Origin: Lyophyllum atratum
Lineage: Eukaryota; Basidiomycota; Agaricomycetes; Agaricales; Lyophyllaceae
DNA: 64,000 nucleotides
Assembly: GCA_014905825.1 (NCBI GenBank)
Contig: JACGCN010000008.1
Coordinates: forward strand, 620,001 to 684,000
Direction: 5' to 3'
The position numbers and the translations under genes were made by a program. This document shows, one piece after another, positions 54,390-64,000 of the stretch; the first letter of the stretch is position 1, and each line of letters opens with the position of its first letter. The notes beneath the pieces were generated by a model. It worked only from the letters and a program-made list of their open reading frames with translations, was not told the origin of the DNA and did not search any database.

Positions 54390-55766
54390 ATGGGAGGTTG
54401 CCTATCCCGAAGAAAAGCCTTCGACCCATCCAAAGACCTGCTCGACCTAACAGGCAAGGTCATCCTCGTGACTGGTGGAAAGTGAGTCCCACTTCATCTT
54501 CCTCAATCATCACCAACATCATAGCCCTTTCTGCGATAGCACTGGCATTGGTTATGAGACAGTGAAGCATCTGGCCCGGCGGGGCGCGAAAGTATATCTC
54601 GGAGCGCGCGACGAGTCGAAGGCTACCGGAGCTATGGCGAAACTACAGCAAGAAGGACTGGGGCCAGGGCATGGCGAAGTGGTGTGGCTGAAGTCCGATT
54701 TCAGTGACTTACGATCTTCGAAAGAGGCTGCTGAGCTGTTCATGCGTCTCGAAAAGCGGCTTGATGTTCTCAGTATGTTGGATTTAGCATCATGGTATTG
54801 CGTCCCTGACTAAAAGTAAGATATCCTACAGTCAATAACGCCGCCCAGTGAGTTTTTTTTTGCCTATCATAGAAGTCGCGTCGTTAAACTGAATTCCTAA
54901 AGATTGACAGGGCCCTTCGAAAAAACTAAAGACGGTGCGCTTCTGTACCTCGTGGCACATCACCTGCCAGAACTAAAACGCTGTCAGGAATATCAAAACA
55001 CATGACAGTAAAGTGCGTTTCACCCTTACCCTTGCCCAACCATTGGCGCCATAACCGAACACTGGTGCAGTCACTTCGGTCCGTATATCTTGACCCGAAC
55101 ACTCCTTCCTCTGCTTGTCAAGACGTCGAAAGAACCAAATTCAGACGTCCGCATTGTCACTGTGAGCTGCACACTAGTTGACTCAGCTCCTTCAATGCTG
55201 ATCATAGCTATCAGCTCTCATCATTAGCACACCGTAGCAGTCGAGCAGCACTCCCAGATATCAAATTCCAGAAGATCGAGGATTTCAACGGCGAATTTCC
55301 AGACGACGTATATCCCGATTGGTCTCGGTACTGTTAGTAGAATCTCTCCATAGGCTCTTTCAATCTCCTCAACCTCTTCAATAATGGTTTTTTAATAGGT
55401 CTGACGAAGCTTGCCAACGTTCTCTGGACCCGCGAGCTTCAAAAACACATTGACAGATCTGGAGCTACAATAACATGCTTGGCAGTTAACCCAGGGACCG
55501 TCAACACATTTGCTTCTAGGATGCCCTTCCCCATCATTGCGGGAATCCTGTTCGCGCTTTTCTTCGAAGTCCCTGAGGTCGGCGCCTACACACCCTGTTT
55601 TGCGGCTGCCTCTCCTGAAATTCGATCCAACCCGGAGAAATTCAAGGGTGCCTTCTTGGAACCCGTTGGACTCATAGCAGAACCCAGTGAGAATGCGAGG
55701 AACGACCGGTTAGCGAGGGAGCTGTGGGAAACGACGGAATCGATACTAAGAGATGCTGGGATCTGA
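54390..55766 (+). CDS. Short-chain dehydrogenase/reductase, paralogue of the preceding gene
   Basis: Start MGGCLSRRKAFDPSKDLLDL, cofactor strand KVILVTGG, then GIGYETVKHLARRGAKVYLG, a near copy of the divergent neighbour. VWLKSDFSDLRSSKEAAELF and RRLDVL-like strand (EKRLDVL) lead to NNAAQ. The catalytic motif forms by splicing: RY, then C-LTKLAN, giving YCLTK (Tyr-x3-Lys). The C-terminus is ITCLAVNPGTVNTF ... GAYTPCFAAASPEIRSN ... LWETTESILRDAGI, matching the neighbour's tail. About eight exons, several tiny. Likely a tandem (inverted) duplication product; substrate unknown. Confidence 0.82.
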
Positions 55767-55996
55767 TAGAAAAAATTATCCCGATACAGAACCTAGAGAT
55801 TCACTAGCCCTCGACGTACAGATTTCTTCTTGCCCTGCGATTAGATAGGGGAACGAACAACTTCAATTAACTTGAATTTCTGGGTTGTGCAAAATTACGT
55901 AAGATCAATTACCTTGCTAGGCATTTCACTGTGACGGCCTTCTACTCTTGTTTCAACCTGGACAGGCTCCATGTTCGAATTGGCTGCGCTGCCACC

Positions 55997-56806
55997 ATGA
56001 CATTGAGATCGACGCGTCTAGCTACGCGTATGCTCTCATCATCCAGTTCTGTGTCGCCGGCGCAATTATCTACCACGCACCGGGGCACCGCTTTCGAGGA
56101 GCGTTCCCAAAAAGTCCTCCAAAACCACCTATCTATGACCTTGAGACGCGTAGGCGGGAAGTCTGACGGCGGAATTGATCTTCTAGGGTGGTGGTGGCTA
56201 CCTCCACTGGATCCTTCTAATCCCAATTTACCTCGACGACGGCTACGGGTCCTCGCACAGTGCAAAGCGGAGAAGAAAAAAACCAGCCCAAAGTATGTAC
56301 GCGAAATGGAGGGTGTCCTACACCGTTACATTGCCTTGTCGCCCTCCTTCACTTCTCCATCCCAGCTACCGAACTCTCTCATGCCCCATCCTCCGCACAC
56401 TGCATTTCGGCCGTCCCAATACCCGTTGGTCGCGCTCTTGATCTCCGAATCCCCATTTACAAAGTCCACCCTCCTCCGAGCCCAGTCATCCCCCGTGCCT
56501 TTCTTTCTCCTTCACCTACCCCCCGCGCCGAGCACTCTGGATACATCTATCTCCGTTGATGAGGATGACAGTTGGGTTGGCACCGCCGTGTGGAATCCAG
56601 CGCTGGCGGGCACTCGAGGGTTACTTGGCGGAGAAATAGAGGCACGTTGGGAAAGATCTCCTAGTGGGGGTGGGAGGCCAGGCCTTTGGTGGCACAACCA
56701 GAAATTGAAGAGCTGGACTCCCGAGGCGGGTTCGTCGGAGACCGAAGACTTAGATCTCGGGCTAGAAGACGTACTTCTCGAAGACCTTGTCCAAGATGCG
56801 GCATGA
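55997..56806 (+). CDS. RRG7-like mitochondrial protein (restriction-endonuclease fold)
   Basis: A single-exon frame from an ATG in strong context (GCCACCATGA at 55991). MTLRSTRLATRMLSSSSSVS is a likely mitochondrial presequence. The core reads STTHRGTAFEERSQKVL, MTLRRVGGKSDGGIDLLGWW, RRLRVLAQCKAEKKKTSPKY and VREMEGVL. The spaced GIDL ... AQCK pair resembles a PD-(D/E)xK nuclease fold, as in fungal RRG7 (required for respiratory growth 7). The C-terminal half is less conserved. About 270 residues. Catalysis in this family is not established. Confidence 0.75.
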   Translation: MTLRSTRLATRMLSSSSSVSPAQLSTTHRGTAFEERSQKVLQNHLSMTLRRVGGKSDGGIDLLGWWWLPPLDPSNPNLPRRRLRVLAQCKAEKKKTSPKYVREMEGVLHRYIALSPSFTSPSQLPNSLMPHPPHTAFRPSQYPLVALLISESPFTKSTLLRAQSSPVPFFLLHLPPAPSTLDTSISVDEDDSWVGTAVWNPALAGTRGLLGGEIEARWERSPSGGGRPGLWWHNQKLKSWTPEAGSSETEDLDLGLEDVLLEDLVQDAA

Positions 56807-57161
56807 AATTGCGACCGTTGTCCCCAAGTAAGGAAACGCCGAGTGCGCATCCGAGTATCCTAACTTAGTGCTGCTCAATTCGAACGTCACTGACAGCTGC
56901 CTAGAACATCAGCTAAACATTTGCGTCGATAAGATCGTCCGTGGAGCGTGGATCAGAAGCATACCTTACTACATATATCATCGCTACACGCTAGTAGTAC
57001 ATAGTTCTCATAATAATAGACAATCTGTGAGATTTGGGTGACAGATGCAAGGGAAAGCTACTATTTAGGGTGATATGGTGATAAGATGATGAAACAAACC
57101 AGAACACGACATGGCTAGTAATCAGAAGCATAGCGAACATCGAACAGCTTCACTGCGTTCC
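56807..57161. other. Convergent 3' ends, no gene seen
   Basis: AT-rich spacer between the stops of the RRG7-like and G-alpha genes. Confidence 0.4.
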
Positions 57162-59499
57162 TCAAGAAAGAAGTGCAGCTTGAGAAAGATTCTTTCGCAT
57201 AAGCACGTCCTTGACTGTACTGTTTTCAGACCATTTCTTGCCCTCGAAAGCGGCTAAGAGACTCACCATTCGTAAGAATTTTTCTCGTCGACCATGTATC
57301 CTGCATAAGCAAAATAAATCAAAGCGCTCGTCATTAGTAGTCGGCAGCCCGCACCGTTACTGCAGTCAAGTGACAGTAGAATTGGCGTGGGGCGGGTGAC
57401 TTTTCCTTGAGAACTCCATCTGTGGAGAAAGATTAGGAGATGATGTGAGATCCATGCAAAACGTCGAGAATCCGCTGTGACGAACAAAACTTTTTTCGAA
57501 GATCTAGATGCCATGATCTCCATCAGCACGGAGGACTTCGCGACAAGTATGGGCGGATACTCACACTGCGACGTGTTCTCGAAATCGTTTGGCCGTTCTC
57601 CATAGGAAACTACGAAATCAGCGAACCTAATCCCGGAGTTGAGCTTGTCCTTCATCAGGTCGATCTTATTCAGGAATAGGATCATGCTTGTGTCCTTGAG
57701 CACTTTGTTCGAGATAATAGTTTTCCAGAGATGGACGGAATCTTCCTACGAGACCGATAATAGTCAGCCTGCGCGTACGAATGTTTACACCAGCTGTGGA
57801 TTCTACCAAACGATTGACGTCGATGTCTTCGGCTAGAGCTTGGTCAAAAGCACTTAGATCGAAATCAGTTACATGCGGTGAGAGGAAACGATCAGAATGT
57901 ACTGACCTAATGGGTGCCAAGAAAATAATGGCATCCATGTCGTCAAAATATGGAACCCAGGCCGCTATTCTCAACACCATCAGCTACCGAATGTACGAGA
58001 AGCGTGATACTATACCTCTCTGTAAGGGAAGAATGTGAGATATACTTCATTACAGAACAAGAAGGCACTAACGAGGGATCTGTGTCCACCAACATCAAAA
58101 ATCCGCCAATCCCTCCCTATTGCGCCTATCATCAGTGTGCATCATGATTCGTGTGCGCATTATATAAAACAGTCGCATACCATTATCCGCCGATACCGTA
58201 AAACGGTGCTCGGAGACTCCTGAACATTTTCTGATCAGCAACAAGACCGGTCAACCGAAGAGTATTACATACCCAATGTCTTCAGCCGTGCGCGTAGCAC
58301 ATCGTCTGCATCACGTTGAACATTGCTAGAACATATCATAACTAGACATACATACCATCAGATGGAAGGTAATCTCTAGCCGTCACTCGTTCTAGAGAGT
58401 CCAAGAAGCTGAAACAGACGAACAGTCATTGCACAGAAGAAAAAGAAACCTATTATGTTCGCTTACAAGCCCGCCATTTCCTCCAGCCGTAATTTCTGTC
58501 TGTTCAACAATTGCTTGACCATAGGATCACTCCAGAGCAATGAAATGTCTTGCGCGCATGCGTTGAGTACCACTCCGGGATCATTGGGATCATTCCAGTT
58601 CGTCGTCGGCTCGCTGAATGACCTGGCTGAGTCGCCACTTAATAATTTGGTGACAGCTCCCTTCCACGCAGAACCGGACTGAATGGCGACCTCTCTGGCA
58701 AGGCTCTTAGACCGGTCCGCATAGGATGTATCGGGATTGAGAAGTGTCTGGTTTGTTGCGCCTCCCACAGGCGTTAGTCGTCGGATTAACGCTTGCTCAA
58801 CTTGGAGCAAGGGTGATAAACGCATTTGAAGCTTCAGCAGTTCCTGGCTGAGCTCTGGTTGATAAGTAGAGCCATCTGATGACGAGGGAGACTGGGCCTC
58901 TATCTGCGCCCTCGTCATAGCATCGAGTATCAGATGTACAGACCGAACCACGTTCAGCTGAATGATGGCTCTCCAGGATGATCTTTCAGCCTTGAACGCC
59001 TAGAGGATATGATTTGCATCGTCTATTGAGACGAAAGAGACCAGACGCACCTTGTGCTCGTACATGATCTGGAAATCTGAACAAAGGGAAAATAAGCGCA
59101 GGACATTCTCGAACTTGCTTTAGCATACTTTTGAGAGTGGTAGATTTGCCTGCAGATGTTCAGAGTCATTTCAGCTGCCTCTGCGGACATAGTAGATGTC
59201 TTATCTTACCTGACTCGCTCTGGCCTGATTGGGTTGTAACATCCTGTCATTCATGATACGTATGAACGGCGAGAAATCAACACACCCAAAAGTAACACTT
59301 TAAGTGCTCTCGGCGCTCTCTTCTTTTCAGCCCACTGCCTCTGCAACTCCTCGTCAATGGTGTCGGAAACATGCTTCGCCTCCGCCTCAGCCCGTAATCG
59401 AGCCTGGCGCTGATCAGGTGTCTCGTTGGGAGGAGGCTCCAGAGCCTTAGATATTGGATCCACATCGCCGAGAGTCATGATAGGCACCTTCGTCGGCAT
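57162..59499 (-). CDS. Heterotrimeric G-protein alpha subunit, divergent basidiomycete type
   Basis: A membrane-associated GTPase in receptor signalling. Start MPTKVPIMTLGDVDP and an Ala/Glu/Arg helix lead to the P-loop LLLGQSESGKSTTLKN, spread over a first exon, a 15-nt exon (59210-59224) and a 21-nt exon (59129-59149). The helical domain has a long insert (AQSPSSSDGSTYQPELSQEL). Switch motifs: RDYLPSDDDVL (R of switch I region), FDVGGHRS (G3), ILFLNKIDLM (G4), and spliced TAVTDT (G5). The end is VKDVLMRKNLSQAALLS. The N-terminus lacks the MGC-type acylation motif of classic alpha subunits. About a dozen exons. Confidence 0.85.
59129..59149 (-). other. 21-nt microexon of the G-alpha gene
   Basis: Encodes GKSTTLK at the P-loop end, bounded by CTGCAG and GTATGC. 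Confidence 0.75.
59210..59224 (-). other. 15-nt microexon of the G-alpha gene
   Basis: Encodes the middle of the P-loop (most of GQSESG), bounded by AG and GTAAG. Needed to join the exon ending LLLG to the exon with KSTTLK. Confidence 0.75.
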
Positions 59500-62400
59500 G
59501 TTCGTAGGGCGCCCGAAAGGCGAGAATCAATAAACTGGGTGTCGGTTTCTCGTGATGGTAAGTGCAGGACAACTCGAGTGCTTTAATAGATTGATCCAGT
59601 CACGAAGCCTCGCAAACTCTCATGCCTTGTATGACAGAATCCAGGAATGTAACAGGGTTAAGACCGACCCAGAAGCCAAGGTTTACCACATGTCACACTG
59701 ATGATCAGTGAAAACAAAACGCGATGATGTGACCCACGGACTATTATTTTAACTGGAGAAGGTGACAAAGATTCACGCCACGAAGAAGCAGAAACGAGTG
59801 GGGCCGCGCAAGTGCTGGCCATGGTGAGTACGCATGCAGTTTAATCTGTGGTTGGCGCCCAGCATGGCCCTCGGAACTCGACCGATATCCACCAATCATA
59901 TTGATCAGATCAACCTGCCAATCAAACTGTAGATCTAGATCTTTCTCATCCTTATCAACCTTTGCGTTCCCTTGAACAACCCTTGAATATGGACTACAAT
60001 CTTCAGCCAACTACTTAACGCATTGTCGGTCGCCTTTTCGTACCATCCCCCTTCCCTGCTAGCCCTGTAGAGATTGATGACCTCTATGACACGTTTCATC
60101 ACATCAGAAGGACAGCGCGCAACAAAATCAGTGAAGGAAGCCAGAACCAGATGGCCTGCTGCTCCATTACCACGCCCAGGGAACGGTATGTCATGATTGG
60201 AGAAATGGAGACTTCACAGCTGAGTAACCTATGTCCTTCGTGCATAGGTTATCAACGAAGGCGTCAGGCTGCGCTGTGCCATCATAGACAGTCCTAGAGC
60301 CTCAACAACTGCGTTCCTTGGACGACACCGGTGCTGGTTCAAGTCACTACGGTATTTATCTTGCAGGCTTTCCGCCACCGGTGACGTTGCTAGGCACTTG
60401 GCTTTCGAGTGTGCTACGCCCAAACCCAACTGCGACCAAATTAAGGAATACATATTCTAAAGGAATGTGAAGCCGCTCGAAGTTAGAACTCGGAAGTTAT
60501 AAACCATGTTAAGTTCACCTATACTTGACTCGAAACGATCTTACGTATCAAGCTTATCCCGGTCACTTGCAGTGATGATCACAGGTACTCAGCTTCTCCT
60601 CATGAAAGATTGCAACCTCGGCTAGAACCACCCCCCGACCTGCCTAATGCTGCCTAGATAGTCTGATCTCTCCGGACGCCTGAGTTCGGAATGCACGCTA
60701 TCCTCTACCGGCAGTATAGCCAATTCGACCATGCTTGTCGCTTCTGCCTCGTGGAGCGAGGGCTGGTGCTGGTATAAAGATATTCCATCTTCATCAGAGT
60801 AGCTATTTCATCGCAGTCCAGCCCACGTGTAGGTCTCCTGCCGTCGAGCAGGTGCATTCTGCATTTCAAAATATAGGGCATGCGGCCCGAACTCCAACTC
60901 TCTACCGATTTCCAAAGATCCTGGTAAGTACGACAGGCCTGGAAAAAATCAAGATACTGAGTGGCTCATTTTCGAGCGTGATTCTCTCTTATAAGACATA
61001 CGGTTATAGCATGGTTCTTCCTGAAGACCCCCATGCGGACGATCGTTCTCTCGCGGGATTAGCATCTCATACGGACGTGTTCGTGACCATATCTCTTCAT
61101 ATGTCGACCTCGATGGGTTGGTATATTTATGTACTTCTATGTTGAAGTTTGTCTGAGCACCACTCAATTCCAGCTAGGTATGACAGCCAGAATCGTCAAC
61201 ACATTCGTTTATGTCCTTTATCTAACTTTATCAAGAGACGGTCAATCCTTGCTAATTATAGAACAAGGAGTAAAGTACGCTTGCGCCTCACGTTCCGAGC
61301 GATGAAATTCGTCGTCTTGACAGCATGGAGGGGCCTCGGCTGGTCTCCATATCCGCTTAACCTACCAATCCCTCCAAAATCCGCAAGTTGTTGCGAACTA
61401 TCAACCCATGAATGTTTGTGTCACCGTCATCGCCAGCGTTTTGCATAGCCGAAGGTCTTTCTCGGAAGGATCTCATCCCCCAGACCAACTTGCTTCAAAG
61501 CACGAGTCTGACAGCCCGGGACAGCTCTTCCCTAGAGAAGTTGAGCGCTTTCCGACTAGACAAATGTTGATAATAGATATTACTTGACTCACAAGTCCGC
61601 GTGCAGCTGTTAAAATGATAATCACTTTGAACCATCGCCGCTGAAATTGAACAGAACCCTGGTCAAGCAATATCAACATAACTTGCTCCGTATATTCCGA
61701 ACCCTGGTCAAGGAATATTAACGCTGGGTTACTCTGCGTAATCCACGCCCTGCTTATGCTCAAGTTCCATGATAGAAGATCCTCGCTGTCGCTGATGTGA
61801 TATCATTCAAGCAAACTCCTCAGCGCATCGAAGAAGTCGCATAAGCACATGGCGCACACAAGCACCGCCATCCAGCGATATCGCAAGTCGACATGAGCTA
61901 CATCATCGGAAGACACTGCAGTTTCCTTGTCGTCGAACAATAATAACTGCGCTGAGAGATTCCCATCATGGTCACTGCCACTTCAAACACGACCGGTCAT
62001 GACCCCTTGCCAATGACGAGAGTGCAGATCTAGATCGTCGTCACCAGTGTTTGGATTCGAAGATATCAGCTTCAACAGGCGTGGGCAGTTCCATCCAGTG
62101 CCTTGCTATCCAAAGGCGCGCTCTTCCTTCCGCCATCATCAACATCACCGGAGGGAAGTTAGCCGATGAATTGTTTTCTATGACTTCCACTTAGCAAGCA
62201 AGGAATCACGGAGGAGGAGCAAAATGCGCAGCCCGGGTCATATCCGTTCGCGTGCTGCAACGCTCTGGCAAGTGGTTAGGCTATGCGCTTATGATGCGGG
62301 AGGACAGGCCAACCTTGTGAATGCGATGCTGCTTGGCTCAACCCCGAAAAATCAACGGAAGGGCCCTTCTCTCGGGGAGACAAGAATGACCTGATCTCGA

Positions 62401-63909
62401 GCCAAGATCGCTTAACAAGAAGAGGTGATACCCGCAGCCGTGAGTCATTATATATCTGGATGCCAGTAGATTGTCTGCACCCATGCGGGACTCCGCCACA
62501 GGTCGAGGCGGCAAGGTATTTTTGACTTGACATGTCGGTCCATGTGGTGTATTTATAATACCTGATCTGCGCCCAGACTGGGCTTGACAGATATCTATGT
62601 CTCCTGTAGAATGCGCAGAGCAAGGAGAACACACCTCATCATTCCAACATATGGAACGCCGCGAGCGGACTGATAGGAAAGTTGCCAGAAGAAAGACAAC
62701 TAAGAACAACTGAGATGAGATACGCCATGCTCTGCGGCGACTAATCATGAGTTGCCCAGTGGATGAGGATGCAAGGTTAAGACAGACTATGTAGGGCATA
62801 ATGTGGGTAGCATGAATGCCGTTGTGCGCGGAAATAACGGACAAGTGAGAGCAGGGGTGCAAATGTCGACCAACTCCTCGAAAGGATTTTACCCATAGCT
62901 CGCTGTATGTAATAGGTGTTTGGAGTCGAATGATGAAGCGGAGGACAGCGCTAGGAGAGAGCTGTGGTAAGGTATAAAACCCAGGGAGAGATCACGTTTC
63001 CCGACGACATCGGCATATTCTAGAATCCGTGTGGTACGGGAAGAGCATCATCATACTGTTAGTTTACAGTTTTCCCGACCCTTCGCTCAATAAGGGGGCG
63101 GCGGGAGGAAAGCCATAGAAACACGTGTGTCAAGGGTGGAAGTCTAGGTTTCAGCTGTAGGATGACCCTTCTTGGCGACACCGAAACCACCGTCGCCGCA
63201 ACTTCAGCTTCCATGAAGGTCGGAATGTCGAGTTGCCTGATCAGAGAAGTACGTAGAACCAAGGAGAGCGAACTCTATGATACATAGGGTCGGTCGACAT
63301 TTCTGACGCCCGTTGGTCGTCAGTGTCAATGGGACCATCAGATCAAGACGAACGTCATGGTCCTTTACTCTTTCACGTCAGAAAACGTGTATGGCCCGAG
63401 GCCGCGACGGGCGGAGTTCAGCGAGATCCCGCTGTCTGTGGAGATGCCGGTCTTGTGGTGTCCGAACTCGCGATTCTGGATACAACCTGTCCAGAAGCGC
63501 AGCAGATCACTGCAGAAGGATCGTCCGAAGATTTGGTAGATCTTGGCCGAAGAAATAACGTGCCCACGCGTTCCCAAAGCTTTGGCAGATTACCCAGGGA
63601 TAGCCAGGGATGCTGAAGGCTACGCTCGATTTGGGGAAATCTGTACATGTTGCACAGGTTTGAGATCTGGACTTGACAGCATCATGGAAAGCCACCTGGC
63701 CAGATCTGATGCAATCCATGTGGAGCAAACATGTCAAAATAGGGTTGATCCCGACAAGGTCGAATCGATGTCTTCGGAAGAAGAAGCTTGGGTCCTTCAA
63801 AAGCAGGTGTATTGGTGCCTCTGTTGACCCAACTTCTGGCACTCCTGATAGCGGATCTTTCTCGTTACTACTCTATTCATTATTCTCTTGACGAACCCCA
63901 CGACCCACC
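59500..63909. other. 4.4-kb gene-poor stretch
   Basis: No frame here shows a domain I recognise, and candidate ORFs (for example 60735-61145 plus, 62338-62862 minus, 63543-63827 plus) lack convincing splice continuity. A short direct repeat, GAACCCTGGTCAAG, occurs at about 61661 and 61701. Small undiscovered or RNA genes cannot be excluded. Confidence 0.4.
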
Positions 63910-64000
63910 ATGGCCACTACCACCCCCTGCGCATGGCACACTCTTCCCAACGAAATGAAGCTCGCCGTTGTGGAGAACTTGGACTCTGATGATGCGAGAG
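63910..64000 (+). CDS. F-box-like protein, N-terminus only (cut by window end)
   Basis: The frame from ATGGCCACTACC reads MATTTPCAWHTLPNEM then KLAVVENLDSDDAR, an F-box-like start (LPNEMKLAVVENL). The ATG has good context (CCACCATGG). The rest lies outside the window. Confidence 0.55.
   Translation, partial: MATTTPCAWHTLPNEMKLAVVENLDSDDAR

Noticed and set aside
60735..61145. Candidate secreted or pheromone-like small protein
   Set aside because: No signal peptide and no C-terminal CaaX prenylation box.
62338..62862. 174-codon minus-strand frame with a hydrophobic stretch
   Set aside because: No recognised family, and no Cys pattern of hydrophobins or other small secreted proteins.

Overview
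The window is nuclear DNA of a filamentous basidiomycete, most probably an agaricomycete. Nearly every gene is cut by several short (about 45-65 nt) GT-AG introns. Gene spacing is tight, and the window carries a spermidine synthase-saccharopine dehydrogenase fusion, an arrangement known from basidiomycetes. All gene models below were spliced by eye from GT/AG sites and reading-frame continuity, so exact exon edges are inference. No tRNA, rRNA or CRISPR was seen.

Layout. 0.4-1.9 kb: secreted M35 (deuterolysin) protease, minus. 3.3-6.4 kb: Rap1-like Myb protein, minus. 7.1-9.7 kb: a small conserved unknown protein and a secreted, probably GPI-anchored beta-propeller-like protein, both minus. 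10.2-22.7 kb is a nest of mobile elements. It holds a 5.07-kb DNA transposon with 117-bp terminal inverted repeats and a perfect 8-bp target duplication. Its long, spliced transposase gene is nearly whole but carries one frameshift and one in-frame stop. It also holds two inverted copies of a 2.84-kb foldback element with about 720-bp terminal inverted repeats, each with its own perfect 8-bp target duplication. One foldback copy has split a decayed paralogue of the secreted 8.2-9.7 kb gene.

23.2-59.5 kb is housekeeping-rich: delta-12 fatty acid desaturase, DUF3433 membrane protein, MSH2, NCL1/TRM4 tRNA methyltransferase, an F-box remnant, the SPE-SDH fusion enzyme, alpha-carbonic anhydrase, mitochondrial ornithine-type carrier, mitochondrial ribosome recycling factor, a Rad5/Rad16/Uls1-type SNF2-RING ATPase, two head-to-head short-chain dehydrogenases, an RRG7-like mitochondrial protein and a G-protein alpha subunit. 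59.5-63.9 kb is gene-poor, and the window ends inside the start of an F-box-like gene.

The genes do not form one pathway. Two functional threads recur: genome maintenance (Rap1-like, MSH2, SNF2-RING) and mitochondrial function (ornithine carrier, RRF, RRG7). The most unusual part is the 10-23 kb transposon cluster.
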